A stretch of 64,000 bases of DNA from contig NC_085140.1 of the NCBI RefSeq assembly GCF_024139115.2, forward strand, positions 424,289,781-424,353,780, written 5' to 3'. The DNA is from Armigeres subalbatus. Taxonomy: Eukaryota; Arthropoda; Insecta; Diptera; Culicidae. Below, in pieces: positions 1-9,431 of this stretch. The number at the start of each line of letters is the position of its first letter. Positions within the stretch are counted from its first letter, which is position 1. Made by a program: the position numbers and the translations under genes. The notes beneath the pieces were generated by a model. That model was not told where the DNA came from, searched no databases, and worked only from the letters and a program-made list of their open reading frames with translations.

Positions 1-1143
1 GTAAAGATGTATCTCAAGCTTGCAAGATTATGCATGAATGAGAACTACTTTACATTCCGTGGAAGCTTCTACAAACAAACGAAGGGTGCACCTATGGGAA
101 ATCCGCTATCACCGTTTTTGTGCGAATTATTCATGGCGAATTTGGAGGACAACCTAGAGGAACAAGGAGTACTACCAGAGAAGTGGTGGAGATACGTGGA
201 CGACATTTTCAGCATCATCAACCGGAAAGATCTACCCAGGATTTTGGAAGCGATAAACAACGTGCATAAAGACATCAAATTCACCCACGAGGAGTGAAAA
301 GGAAGGTAAATTACCTTCTTGGATCTACTGGGATCTCAAGGAACAAATGCAACATTAGACTTCGAAATCTACAGGAAGCCCACCAACGCCATGAGAATCA
401 TCCCATACACATCAAATCATTCGTATCAGCACAAAATGGCAGCTTTCATCACATGATCCACAGGATGCAGACGATTCCCCTGAGCGAAGAAGGAAAAACG
501 AAGGAGCTACAACACATCTTGGAAACAGCGAGGATCAATGGATACAAGGAAAGAACAATACAAGCAATCATCAACAAGAAGCAGAGGAACCTACGGAAAA
601 CGAACTGACAACACTAACACCGATCGATGAACCGCTGAAGAGGGAATCGGTCCCCTATGATCGACACATCACCCACCAGCTACGCCATCGACTGAGGAAA
701 TTCGGCATCGATTTAGTATTCTCCAGCAGAAGCAATCAACTGAAGACACTGTTTGGCTCCACAAAGGATAGAGTAGAAATGTTAAATAAGGCCGGGGTTT
801 ATCAAATTAATTGTTCACAGTGTCATAAAGTATATGTAGGTCAAACAAAAAAAATCGTTAGATGTAAGGTTCAAAAGAACATATTGCAGAAGTAAGTAAG
901 GCTAAGAGGGAAACTGATAAGGGATTAAATTATGAGTTTAGGTCTAAGGTAGCTGAACATGTATATCAGGAAAATCATTCAATTACGACATCAAACATTA
1001 AAATTTTAAGAAATGTCTCTTCTCCGTGGAAACTTGATGTTGCTGAGAGCTTGGAAATCTACCGACAGGTACAAACGCGGTTGTTGAATAAAGATCATGG
1101 AAATGGTAGCTCCTGGCTCTTCAAGTTTATACCTAAGCATTAA
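1..1143 (+). pseudogene. Penelope-like retroelement, 3' part (RT plus GIY-YIG endonuclease), decayed
   Basis: The start of the window lies inside a Penelope-like element (PLE). Positions 7-294 encode a reverse transcriptase segment with the PLE-style block GAPMGNPLSP and the catalytic box RYVDDIF. After two stops near 295-315 the frame resumes with a FEIYRKPTNA block, then shifts again near 440. From about 785 a GIY-YIG-type endonuclease follows, with the signature GVYQINC...KVYVGQTKK, and the reading ends in a basic tail at 1141-1143. PLEs copy RNA by target-primed reverse transcription and are unusual among retroelements in using a GIY-YIG nuclease. Stops and frameshifts show that this copy is dead. 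The N-terminal part lies left of the window. The RT-to-GIY-YIG order makes the family assignment firm; the subfamily is not known. Confidence 0.85.
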
Positions 1144-1261
1144 GCGCATCAAGCGAGTAGAAATAAGCACCGTAGTAAGATAAGTACCTAGATAAATTAT
1201 TATACCTACGCATAGTATAAATAGTGTAAGCTGCGATCATTTTCTTCAAGTCGAGTCAAGT

Positions 1262-1318
1262 ACAAGACACTGAAGACGGCCTTACTGTTGAGGTCGAAAT
1301 ACGTATCTGTCAGGATAC
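1262..1318 (+). ncRNA. Hammerhead-ribozyme-like motif at the PLE 3' side
   Basis: About 120 bases after the PLE stop lies CTGAAGA (1270-1276), a match to the hammerhead core CUGANGA. It is followed by a hairpin (GGCCT 1278-1282 with AGGTC 1291-1295), then GAAA (1296-1299), the palindrome ATACGTAT (1299-1306) and C1307, where cleavage would fall. GACA before the core pairs with TGTC after it as helix I. Helix III would exist only through the self-complementary ATACGTAT, which suggests dimer action. One extra C (1277) between the core and helix II departs from the consensus. PLEs are known to carry hammerheads, including minimal forms lacking a stable helix III. The call is structural and has not been tested. 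Confidence 0.55.
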
Positions 1319-1772
1319 AATTAAGTGGTGGAATTCAATGGGATTGTTCAAACTCGTCTTATGACAGGTGAAAACATTCCACTAAAAAGCTCAAAATAAT
1401 TTTCTTATCAAAAAAAAAATAAAAATAGTTGCTCATGGTATAATCATTTGGAATACCATCATCGGGTATGACTTTGAACCTAGACGAAGTGCTATGGGGT
1501 GTGGGTTTGATTGCTGCCCCGGTAAGGAGGAAACTTTTCGTGATACGGAACATTCTCCACTGGTCCACTGGGTGTTGTGTCCTGCCCGTTGTCTCATACT
1601 AGGCTTTATGTGTTTAGTCTGTACGATCTCTGGTCGAAGACGGCTTTCCTGTCTTTTTTATTGATGTTCAAGTGACCCTTTATTACCCCTATTCGACCCA
1701 TTGTAACCCCCGATGCCGGTAAGAAGGCCATACGTTTTTTGTGACATTTATGAGCATTATATTCACATTAGT
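1319..1772. other. Gene-free AT-rich stretch after the PLE
   Basis: No coding potential seen. Bases up to about 1390 resemble the outer flanks of the PLE-type inverted unit at 2.3-2.64 kb, including a shared block ending in ACATTCCACTAAAAA. The rest holds nothing I recognise. Confidence 0.5.
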
Positions 1773-2204
1773 ATCACGAGCAGGGAATCATTTTTTTTGG
1801 AATGCGCCTGCGAAACAAGCGACAAAAGAGAACCAACGCCAAAGCTTTGTTTTTGTCGGAGATAATAATGACAAAGATCCGAAAATTTTTGTCAGCAACA
1901 AAAAAGAAGACAATCTTGTTGCTAACTTTTCTTACCGTTATTTTGCATTATTTCTAGTGAAAATTTCGGTTTTATGCTATCACAGCTTCTGCTTTTATGG
2001 AAATATTCGAGAATCGAACAATGATTACCAATTTAGCAGCGTATTTTCGGAAATATCAGAGCATGCAAGGCAAATGATTCTTGTCATATTGTGTTCGGGT
2101 TCTGATGAAGGTTTGTCGCTAGGTGCGTTTGTCAGTAACAAACTCTGTTGATGACAAAGAGTATATTATTAGGCGTTGCTCGAATATTGATTCCCTGATC
2201 ACGA
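1773..2204. repeat. Possible MITE with imperfect terminal inverted repeats
   Basis: ATCACGAGCAGGGAATCA at 1773-1790 is matched in inverse by TGATTCCCTGATCACGA at 2188-2204. About 430 bp of AT-rich non-coding sequence lies between them. A 136-codon open frame inside shows no family resemblance and is probably chance. No clear target duplication was found. Confidence 0.4.
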
Positions 2205-2439
2205 GGGATAATCGTGTAAAATGTGTGAAAGGTTATTAAAACTGAAAAAAATATGACAATCAAAAAATATTGAAATATTGATGCGAAATTAATTTAGTTA
2301 AAAATTTCCTTTTTTTAACTGTCATAAGGCGAGTTTAGTACTTTCTTTTTTTTTTAAACTTTATTAATGTGTTTTTTTTAATAAAGTCTAAAAAAAAGTT
2401 CAGTACTTTCCATTTAATTCCACCACGTTTTGTAATCCT

Positions 2440-2486
2440 TGCAGATACGTATTTCGACCTCAACTGTGAGGCCGTCTTCAGTGTCT
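2440..2486 (-). ncRNA. Hammerhead-like motif, minus strand (left member of pair)
   Basis: On the minus strand: CTGAAGA (plus 2475-2481), a 7-bp helix II (GGCCTCA with TGAGGTC, loop CAGT), GAAA (plus 2452-2455) and ATACGTAT (plus 2445-2452), with the presumed cleavage C opposite G2444. This is the best-preserved helix II of the five copies. Helix I pairing is weak here. The same extra C follows the CTGAAGA core. Confidence 0.55.
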
Positions 2487-2514
2487 CTTACTTGACTCGA
2501 CTTGTACTCAAGTA

Positions 2515-2562
2515 CGAGACACTGAAGACAGCTCACAGTTGAGGTCGAAATACGTATCGCTA
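2515..2562 (+). ncRNA. Hammerhead-like motif, plus strand (right member of pair)
   Basis: CTGAAGA at 2522-2528, a shorter hairpin (CTCA with TGAG around CAGT), GAAA at 2547-2550 and ATACGTAT at 2550-2557 followed by C2558. Helix II is reduced by a substitution, and the TGT that pairs with ACA in copy 1 is missing, so this copy is probably weaker or inactive. Confidence 0.45.
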
Positions 2563-2640
2563 AGATAAAAAAAACGTGGAGAATTAAATGGAAAGTACTA
2601 AACTCGTGGTTTGACAGTTGAAGACATTCCACTAAAAAAA

Positions 2641-2906
2641 CTGATCTCAAAACAGGCTTTTTTATAATTTTGTGGTACTGATATCTAAAGATTTACAGCT
2701 AGAAATTGCCAAAAATGGCATAATGGCATAATTAGTATGCGATGTTTAATTAAAGGCCGTTTGACATAATGGACATTTGGCATAATGTGAATGTGGTACC
2801 GAATTCAAGGCCGTTTGGTTTTAAAGCAATTTGGCATAATTTACGGTTCCAAATTCATTGTCGTTTTTCATAATTCATATGCAATACCGTTGTGACAATG
2901 GGTCAA
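2641..2906. other. Degenerate GGCATAAT-type repeat
   Basis: Between about 2700 and 2885 the motifs TTTGGCATAAT and GGCCGTTTG recur at irregular intervals (for example near 2752, 2774, 2800 and 2826). This gives a diverged, tandem-like low-copy repeat. No ORF or terminal repeat was found. Confidence 0.5.
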
Positions 2907-3071
2907 ATGGGGGTGAGAATGGGTCACTGTTTCAAGTAATTAGAATGCTAGTAGAATAAATTGAATGTATCTGAGGGCAAGAAGACTAAAATATAAGAGA
3001 CCTTTTTGAACGATTTTTCTATCCGACCTCCAGGCTGTCGGTGAGAGCGATGACCCATTCTCACCCCCGAT
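2907..3071. repeat. Small inverted-repeat element (MITE-like)
   Basis: GGGGGTGAGAATGGGTCA at 2909-2926 is answered by TGACCCATTCTCACCCCC at 3051-3068, a perfect 18-bp inverted repeat around about 120 bp of unrelated sequence. No clear target duplication was found. Confidence 0.6.
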
Positions 3072-3700
3072 GGCGGTACCAAAATAAAAGCCACAACTCA
3101 CATAAGATGTCTGATAATAAGACCCTTTGTATAATAATCATCCACTGCCGTTATACGAATCATTGTCCCATGTATATGAATCCCAGCAAACATGGGACAA
3201 ATATGCGTATGACAGTGGTTCAGCAGGGACTGAAATAATGGCCATTTTGACATAACTTAAAGAACTGCTTATTTTAATTTCCGTTTGTCTTTTAATCTAA
3301 TCTTGAAGACACTTTAGCCTTCTTACGTAAAAGTTGATGATTAAATGAAAAGCTGAAGGTTCAAGAATTGCACATGCAATAAAGAAGGGTAGATTACATG
3401 AAACGTGAAGTGCTATGAAAGCCTTCAACAAATGCAGCGAATAAGGATAAATACGTCTTCAGCAGACCATATTCATTATTTTGCGGTGTACGCGATTGCC
3501 TGGTATAAAGCAATATGTGTTATTTTGCCTTCTTTGGATACTCGCATTTGCGCGCATTTGAGACGAACAATTTACATGACAGCTGAATCCTTCTGCTTTA
3601 TGTGCTGCTTTCGGCATGTTTTAAACACGCTCAAATTGATAAAATGACAACAAATCAATTGGACATTACCTAAGTGTCCGAAATTTAACGTGGACAGGCT
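3072..3700. other. Gene-free stretch with a dispersed ATGGGAC motif
   Basis: Non-coding. At about 3165-3205, GTCCCATGT and its complement ACATGGGAC flank an AATCCCAGC block. A related block lies at 14940-14975 in the other orientation (GTCCCATGTTTGCTGGG), so this is a dispersed intergenic repeat. Nothing else seen. Confidence 0.4.
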
Positions 3701-4021
3701 TTAACCCTTTCCTTCCCATGGTAGCTGTAGAGCTCCATCAAATTTTGCACCTTCCTACATTCATCGAATTATTTCAACAACAAAAAGCAGTATTTGGCAC
3801 AACTTTATGGTTTCATTAGACTGCAAATATAATCAATTTTGTGTAAAAATAGTTAAACTATTGAAAACAATCAAGTAACTATTGATTTACAATCAAAAAC
3901 TTTTTTTTTCGTTTTCCACTAATTTTAGCTATGCCAAATAACTTTTGTTCTAGCATTTTTTCCCTAGATGATTGCTTCCTATTGAAAACTTTGAAAAAAG
4001 TCGTGGGAAAGAGAGGGTTAA
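3701..4021. mobile_element. piggyBac-type MITE, copy 1 (313 bp, TTAA target duplication)
   Basis: TTAA at 3701-3704 and 4018-4021 flanks a 313-bp non-coding unit that starts CCCTTTCCTTCCCA and ends with its near inverse TGGGAAAGAGAGGG. CCC...GGG ends at a duplicated TTAA are the hallmark of piggyBac transposition. No transposase is present, so it would move only in trans. The first 90 bp are closely similar to the start of the unit at 27758-28340, which makes a family of at least two members here. Confidence 0.75.
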
Positions 4022-4230
4022 GGTCACTGACAGAATCCAGTTTGAAGTGCTCGCATTTTCAGGGGCACACCACTCGATACGGAGGCGGCGGACAACTGTC
4101 ATTTTTGTTGATTCAGCTTTGCTGCGTCGCAGCATGCGTGGAAAATAAAAATGACAATTGTGTTGCTTCCGTATCGAGTGGTGTGCGCCTGAAAACGCGA
4201 GCACTTTGAAACTTGGATTCTGTCAGGAGT
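4022..4230. repeat. Foldback/MITE element, copy 1
   Basis: Two arms of about 60 bp (4027-4086 and 4168-4227) are inverse copies, beginning TGACAGAATCCA and including GGCACACCACTCGATACGGA or a close variant. They surround an 80-bp centre. A second, right-truncated copy lies at about 30350-30500 within a Jockey LINE. Copy 1 abuts the piggyBac MITE on its left and an RTE scrap on its right. Confidence 0.7.
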
Positions 4231-4345
4231 CGATCGAAGGCAAACACCGTCTTTGCAGGGTTGCTGTCCGGCATCCTTGCGACATACCCTGCCCATCGTA
4301 CCCTTCCGGCTTTAGCTACCTTCTGGATGCATCGCATGTTTGATG
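4231..4345 (-). pseudogene. RTE-type LINE, 3' coding scrap
   Basis: Read on the minus strand this gives VAKAGRVRWAGYVARMPDSN and a few further residues. These match the C-terminus of the RTE element at 42.1-42.5 kb (plus strand CAGGGTTGCTGTCCGGCAT in both). Only about 115 bp survive. Confidence 0.7.
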
Positions 4346-5229
4346 TGATATATGGTCGGGGTTCTCAAAACCGCACCAAGCACCTTTATTGTGACTTGTG
4401 ATATTTTGTTTCGTTCATCGAGTTTTGAGTTAAGCTTAAGCACTGGTGTTGATGTAAACTAAGTGGCACTTGAGTCAGTGTTAAAAACACTTTTTCACGG
4501 TGTTGTGCTGTGTTTGGACATGTCTGACACCATGACTGAGAAACGAACTAATAACAAATCTAGACACTATAGATTTTACAGACGAAGGAAGACACAGTTA
4601 AGTCATTTGGATTTAGTGTGTTTTTTCGTTTTTACAGTGTTCCACGCAAATATGATGTAACACGCTCTGTTTCTTAGAAATTAAACAAATTGCTTTGCAC
4701 TGTTTTGCCAATCCACGATTTGTTAGAACAAGGTGACCAAAAGCGGCAACTGTCCCATGGATTATTTTCCTCGTTGATAGATGATTCTTACTTATTATTT
4801 TCAAGGTATCGCTAAACAAACAAGCCTGTTCCGTACTTTATTTGTTCATAAGTCACATCCTTTGTCTATCAATTTGTTTCCTATCATATCTAGTAGCTTC
4901 TCGTATTATTACATCCACTATTTAGCCAATACGAAAATTATCGAAGCATTTTACTTTTCAGTTCCCCTGTTCTGTTGATTGATTAACGATTAGCAAAATT
5001 ATTTCATTTCTAGATCTAAAGCCAAAAAATATAACTAAATTAAATACCCTTCTGATCATCCACAACAATCCCTTCTGTTTCTCTCTTTCTCTTTATGTCT
5101 CTTGAAACCAATCAAAAATCAAATCGAATCAATAAAATCCCCCGATTCCCAACAACCACTGATCATCATCGATTGTGTATCTGTGTATGTGTGTGTGCCC
5201 GCGCGCGCATTTTCCGGTCACGTATGTAG
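4346..5229. other. Intronic/upstream stretch before the first visible kis exon
   Basis: Starts with TCGGGGTTCT...CACCAAGC (4356-4383), related to the MITE end at 41.42 kb. The remainder is AT-rich with pyrimidine runs near 5060-5100 and a GTGTGT/GCGCGC run at 5180-5208. No coding evidence; presumably kismet intron. Confidence 0.5.
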
Positions 5230-5436
5230 CGATCTTCCCATACGCCCACCGCCAACGCCCGATCAGCTGCCGTGCTCATGGTGGAACCCAAATTGTTGCG
5301 ATCGCAGTCTCTTAGTCGGCACGTATAAGCATGGCTGCGAAAACTACCGCGTGATGCGAGCGGATCCGATGCTCTGCTTCCAGAGCCACTGCGGTCCCGG
5401 CGATGGAATCGTCGAGGAGGCGGCAGTTGTCAAAGA
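5230..5436 (+). CDS. kis: kismet (CHD6-9 chromatin remodeller), exon a
   Basis: First visible coding exon of kismet. It encodes a segment containing WWNPNCCDRSLLVGTYKHGC followed by ENYRVMRADPMLCF. This matches the CHD6-9 block after the helicase (tryptophan, acidic Asp, SLL-G-KHG, MRADP-LCF). The acceptor is most likely the TATGTAG ending at 5229. The donor GTAAGT follows 5436, in phase 2. The open frame continues further left to 5102 but loses family resemblance there, so I place the start at the acceptor. The chromodomain and helicase exons are outside the window. Confidence 0.85.
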
Positions 5437-6035
5437 GTAAGTTCCGTTTTTCTTTCTCGTCAAAACCAATACTCTCCTTGTTCCTATCCGCATCTCTATC
5501 AAAGTATTTTATGTTCCGTTATCTGACGAATGAGGTCGTTTCCTGTTAGATTCAATCTCTACACTTGGCTTGAATGTGTGTTTTCGATATTGTACCTTTT
5601 ATCTTTAATTTATGAGTGTGAGTGTACCAACATAATCAGACACCCTCTGTCTCCCTGAAGATGATTTTATGTATAGTAGCCTAAGTATCGTAAGTATTTT
5701 TCAGAGTTTGCTCCCACTAAGACCTTGCTTACAAATAATCTAGCACGATGCTTCTGAATAACATAGTGGTGACTAATGATGCAAACCATTTGCCACCTTC
5801 CTCCCTCTAAAATCATGAACATTTCGCTTGGAAGTATCCAACCCTTCAGCATAATACATTACCACTGAGCGCTCTGTTTTTCATTTGTGAAATGCCCCTG
5901 CAGAACAACCACCACGCTCATCAACAAACACACATGCATATGCCAAATTCATCAACCCATAACAGGCAATTCTGGGAAGATACAAATCAGTCATATTGAT
6001 CGTGTTTGTTTCTGTCTTTTCTTCCTTAACTTTAG
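5437..6035 (+). other. kis intron (599 bp)
   Basis: GTAAGT donor and TTTAG acceptor, with matching phase on both sides. Nothing else recognised in it. Confidence 0.8.
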
Positions 6036-6139
6036 AGCCGATGATGACGCCAACTCCAAGCAGGGAGACAACGAAGACGATCCAGAGGATGGTCCCTCGG
6101 AGGCCCGTTCCTCGTCGGCCGGCGTTGACTCCAAAGACG
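6036..6139 (+). CDS. kis: kismet exon b (acidic linker)
   Basis: A 104-nt exon between TTTAG and GTAAGT, in frame with its neighbours. It encodes a short acidic, Ser-rich linker (ADDDANSKQGDNEDDPEDG and on). No fold is evident; CHD6-9 proteins have a variable acidic stretch at this place. Confidence 0.85.
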
Positions 6140-6240
6140 GTAAGTCACCCGTTCTCACCTTAATAATAATCTACGTCCATGCGTAGTTTCCAGTAGTAGG
6201 TTTGTTTTCATGACCAATTGCTCAATAAACACTAATTTAG

Positions 6241-6422
6241 ATGATGAAGAATCCACAGCTGGTACCGCAACTAGTGCTGCGCCCACGCCGGCTCCATCGG
6301 AAACAAATCCAGAGCTGATTTGGCCCACGATGCAGGACTTGAATACGCGATTACGTCGGGTCATCACTTCCTACCAGCGCAACTACAAGAAGGAAGAACT
6401 GAAGCAGCAACAGAAGGCAAAG
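6241..6422 (+). CDS. kis: kismet exon c (DLNTRLRRVI block)
   Basis: A 182-nt exon with acceptor AATTTAG and donor GTGGGT. After a Thr/Ala/Pro linker it encodes WPTMQDLNTRLRRVITSYQR, a strongly conserved CHD6-9 block in the SANT/SLIDE-like region that helps couple DNA binding to the remodelling motor. It ends in a basic Lys/Gln helix and in phase 0, which matters for the next exon. Confidence 0.9.
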
Positions 6423-8594
6423 GTGGGTGTCAATGGTCACGCATATTTTTGTTTAGTTTGTCCATCCATTCACATCCCGAGATCATCCAAGAACATTTTC
6501 CTGTTTCGTTTGAGTTGCATGATTATCCACGTAAATACACACAAATAGTTCAGAGCATGGTAAATGTAATCGATTGTTGATTTTGAACACGAGCAGTTTA
6601 GTCCGTACTCATGTTGGTGTTTCGTCTTGTGCTGGTAGCGTCGTACAATTTGTTTTACGTAGATCCTAATAATAAATCAGTTAGCATACCCAACATTGAC
6701 TATGTTTACTCGTTCGTTGGCGGCACCCTAATTGCACCATAAGTATCTCGGATCCAACTTTCACATTACTCACTAGAACACTTGCAATAGAACTTAAAAT
6801 GTTGGAATAGGTGATGTAACAGTAAACTAAGTTTATTGGGTCTTTTTAGTGACTAATATTTTACCGATCTCGTTTGTTTTAATTGGAGCAGTATCAGAGT
6901 AATAGGAACCGTTCAGGGTCTTGTCAACAATAACAAAATTCACCAATTTTAGTTGATGGAAATGTAACTGTTAGTATCATTTAACAAATTTATACTAAAA
7001 TGAGGCATCAGTTTAAATGTTTGCAATACTTTGCTTTAGACTGGAATGCGACCAGTTAACTTGTTTACGGTTTCTAAGTCTGTAGTTACACCATTGAGTA
7101 ATAAATACGAATTTGGCTTATAAATTACATCGAACAGATTTAATTAGGCGAAAATTGTTCCAATAATATTAACAACATGGTGAATGAAAAAAAATATAAA
7201 GCGTGATTTGATTCACAGTTAAAACAAATCATTAGAAACTAGTGGGTCAACCGTCAACGGTATATTTTACTTGTCACCCTTTGTATTACGGTTTATGAAG
7301 TAATGAAAGTTTGCTTTGTCACTTCTATGGAATCGGCGGAAGCTTTATGCAGTGCAAGCTACTTCTAGTGTGAAGGTAGTTTTTTGTCCGCAAATATATT
7401 GAAAACTATCCGTAAAATGAAAGGATTGGCTAGCTTATATCGAACAAACTTCGGTTAATCTTCAATAACAGGATTGTCCATGCCTTCTGCAAAGCACACA
7501 ACGTGGCTGGATTTCGCCTGGTTATCTCTGATCCTCACATAACGAGGAAAAGTTTACACGAACTTCTCACCATCTTCGCCCACCCTTGTCCTTTGTTTTA
7601 TAAAAAAATACCCAATGCACTAATTACGCAAGTCATTTTATTTTTCGTGGAATAACTGATATTATTAGGATTTCTACGATTCCTGACATTTTTCTATTAG
7701 ACATGGCGTTATTTTATAACAATCTATTCTTGTTAATTTTTTTTTTCATATGTGCACCTTCTTTACGAATATTACGATGTTATTAGACTACGAATCCTTC
7801 TTCCATTTACTTACTTTTCAAGTACCTATATAGTTGTCTCAACAGATATTGGTCGCTCTCCCTCTCCCCATATATATTTTTTATTTAATGGAGCGTCACA
7901 AAATGACAGAAGCTTGTCTGGCTTGACAGCTATTGCTCAACTGCATTTCGACATCGACACTCTTTTTTTGGCTTTCTCGTACTACAAGTTTTACCCAAAG
8001 GGGCCACCATTTCATTAAAAAAAACTTTTCATAGGAGGCCTTCAGAGCCAATTATCTCGCATATTCGACATCAAACTTAAGTTATAATGAAAACGGTGTG
8101 TCGAACCAAAAAGGTTGATGTCTTAACTAATTACGAGAAAGGCAGTATCACAACTTGGTGAATTAATTTGATTTTTTGAAAGATCGTCCAAGGTGTCTAA
8201 CGAGTGATTTGTTTCCACTGCGAACCAAGCGTCAACATTGTATGAAGGAACACCAGAAACCAACAGAAAAAGTAATAAATGTACAAAACCTACAACAGAA
8301 GATAAAGAAACTTGTGTTTATTTAAACTTGGAAGAACAATTGGTAAAAAAATAATTGTTCATAATGGTTTCTGCATTAATATGTACGCTCTGAAATATTT
8401 GTTGTTATCATTGCTGATTCACATCTAGTCCCATACTTCATTTTACCATTACGCGCTTTTGACATACAACCCCGCCTCATAACATTATATTCATTCCCAA
8501 TTGACACAAATGACCATAATCTTCCTCGTCTTTTCTTGGCGTTCGGTCTGCCGCGGTTCGATTTTCGGACAAAATCAAACTATATCACCCCCAG
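6423..8594 (+). other. kis intron (2.2 kb)
   Basis: AT-rich. No ORF with family resemblance, no LINE/LTR coding relic and no clear inverted repeat seen. The acceptor CCCCCAG lies directly before 8595. Confidence 0.7.
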
Positions 8595-8999
8595 CAGCAG
8601 CTTCAGTCGATCGTGCAGCCTGCGTCTTCGCTGGGTGCACAGTCGTCGTCGAGTCCGTCGACGCCTTGTACCACCCCCGGACCAGCCATGAGCGGTAATC
8701 TTACTCCGCAACACCAGCAGCAGTCTCAATCGATGCAAATGATGGGCTCCCAGCAGCAACTCGGAGGCGCTGGTGGCGCATCTACCTCCTACGCTGGCAC
8801 TAGCGGATTGAGCAAAAGCCAACAGCAGCAAGCATCGGCCGGCGCTGGGGGTCTTTCCTCTCTGGGGGCTACCACTCCGACCGGTGGCATGCCCACGGCA
8901 GCTGACTTTAGTCTCATGCTGAGCCTGGGGCTAGGCCTCAATCCGGCCGATGCTTCGCAGCTGGCCAATCTCGATCTGCAAAAGTTGGCCATGTACTTG
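8595..8999 (+). CDS. kis: kismet exon d, probable cassette exon (Gln/Ser/Gly-rich)
   Basis: A 405-nt exon, exactly 135 codons, with phase 0 at both ends. It encodes a low-complexity insert rich in Gln, Ser, Gly and Thr (for example MSGNLTPQHQQQ), ending in a more ordered piece, DFSLMLSLGLGLNPADASQL through LDLQKLAMYL. It sits between two conserved blocks that read directly into each other if it is skipped (..QQQKAK to KMERRE..). Flanked by CCCCCAG and GTTAGT. The GT-TTAGT-type donor (G|GTTAGT) is weaker than the neighbouring donors. Inclusion is inferred from the intact frame and good splice sites; the symmetry suggests it could be alternatively used. Confidence 0.75.
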
Positions 9000-9255
9000 G
9001 TTAGTATGAAATGGTGGGATCGGAAAATGGGTTGATTGAACTATTTATTAGATAGCTTTTCTGTTTCAACGATTGGTAAAAACAGTATTTCTTCTCTATT
9101 ATTTTGCAAACCCTGCGTTTGGTGGCGGTTAAGTAGACTTGGTATTCTTTAGTTTTGTAGTAGATGTCCAAATTCTGTAAACTTGAGTTTCAATACAACT
9201 CTATTGGTATTAATCTTTGAACCCCCAAAATTCATTAATGTTCGTCCAATTGCAG

Positions 9256-9431
9256 AAAATGGAACGCCGTGAAAAAACGGAACAGGTAATGCGCGAACGT
9301 GAACGCGTTCGTTTAGATCAGATTCCCAAAAAATGGACACGTCGTGAGGAAAATGAATTCATCCGTGTGCTAACTGGATACGGTATTGACCTTTTGCCGA
9401 ACACAGCCGTACCTACGCCCGATTGGTCAAG
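9256..9431 (+). CDS. kis: kismet exon e (SANT/Myb-like block)
   Basis: A 176-nt exon between TTGCAG and GTAATT. It encodes a charged helix (MERREKTEQVMRERERVRLD) followed by IPKKWTRREENEFIRVLTGY, a SANT/Myb-like start with the WT-REE-EF spacing, and a TPDWSR end. In CHD proteins the SANT-SLIDE module contacts linker DNA. The exon joins the 18.1-kb exon in phase 2. Confidence 0.9.

Larger units (their letters stand above)
2321..2640. repeat. Inverted PLE-tail unit carrying two divergent hammerhead-like motifs
   Basis: Two PLE-tail sequences stand back to back around a centre near 2490-2510. Each arm runs outward through CTGAAGA, a hairpin, GAAA and ATACGTAT, then through a block containing GGAATTAAATGGAAAGTAC. 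The block near 1240-1390 is a third, single copy of the same unit. No RT remains between the arms, so this is a solo tail pair. Confidence 0.65.

Noticed and set aside
1741..2151. 136-codon open frame
   Set aside because: Lies inside an inverted-repeat element, has no recognisable domain or splice context, and is AT-driven.
5102..5229. Extension of the first kis exon to the left
   Set aside because: Open, but it loses CHD6-9 similarity and runs through a GTGTGT/GCGCGC tract; a good acceptor ends at 5229.
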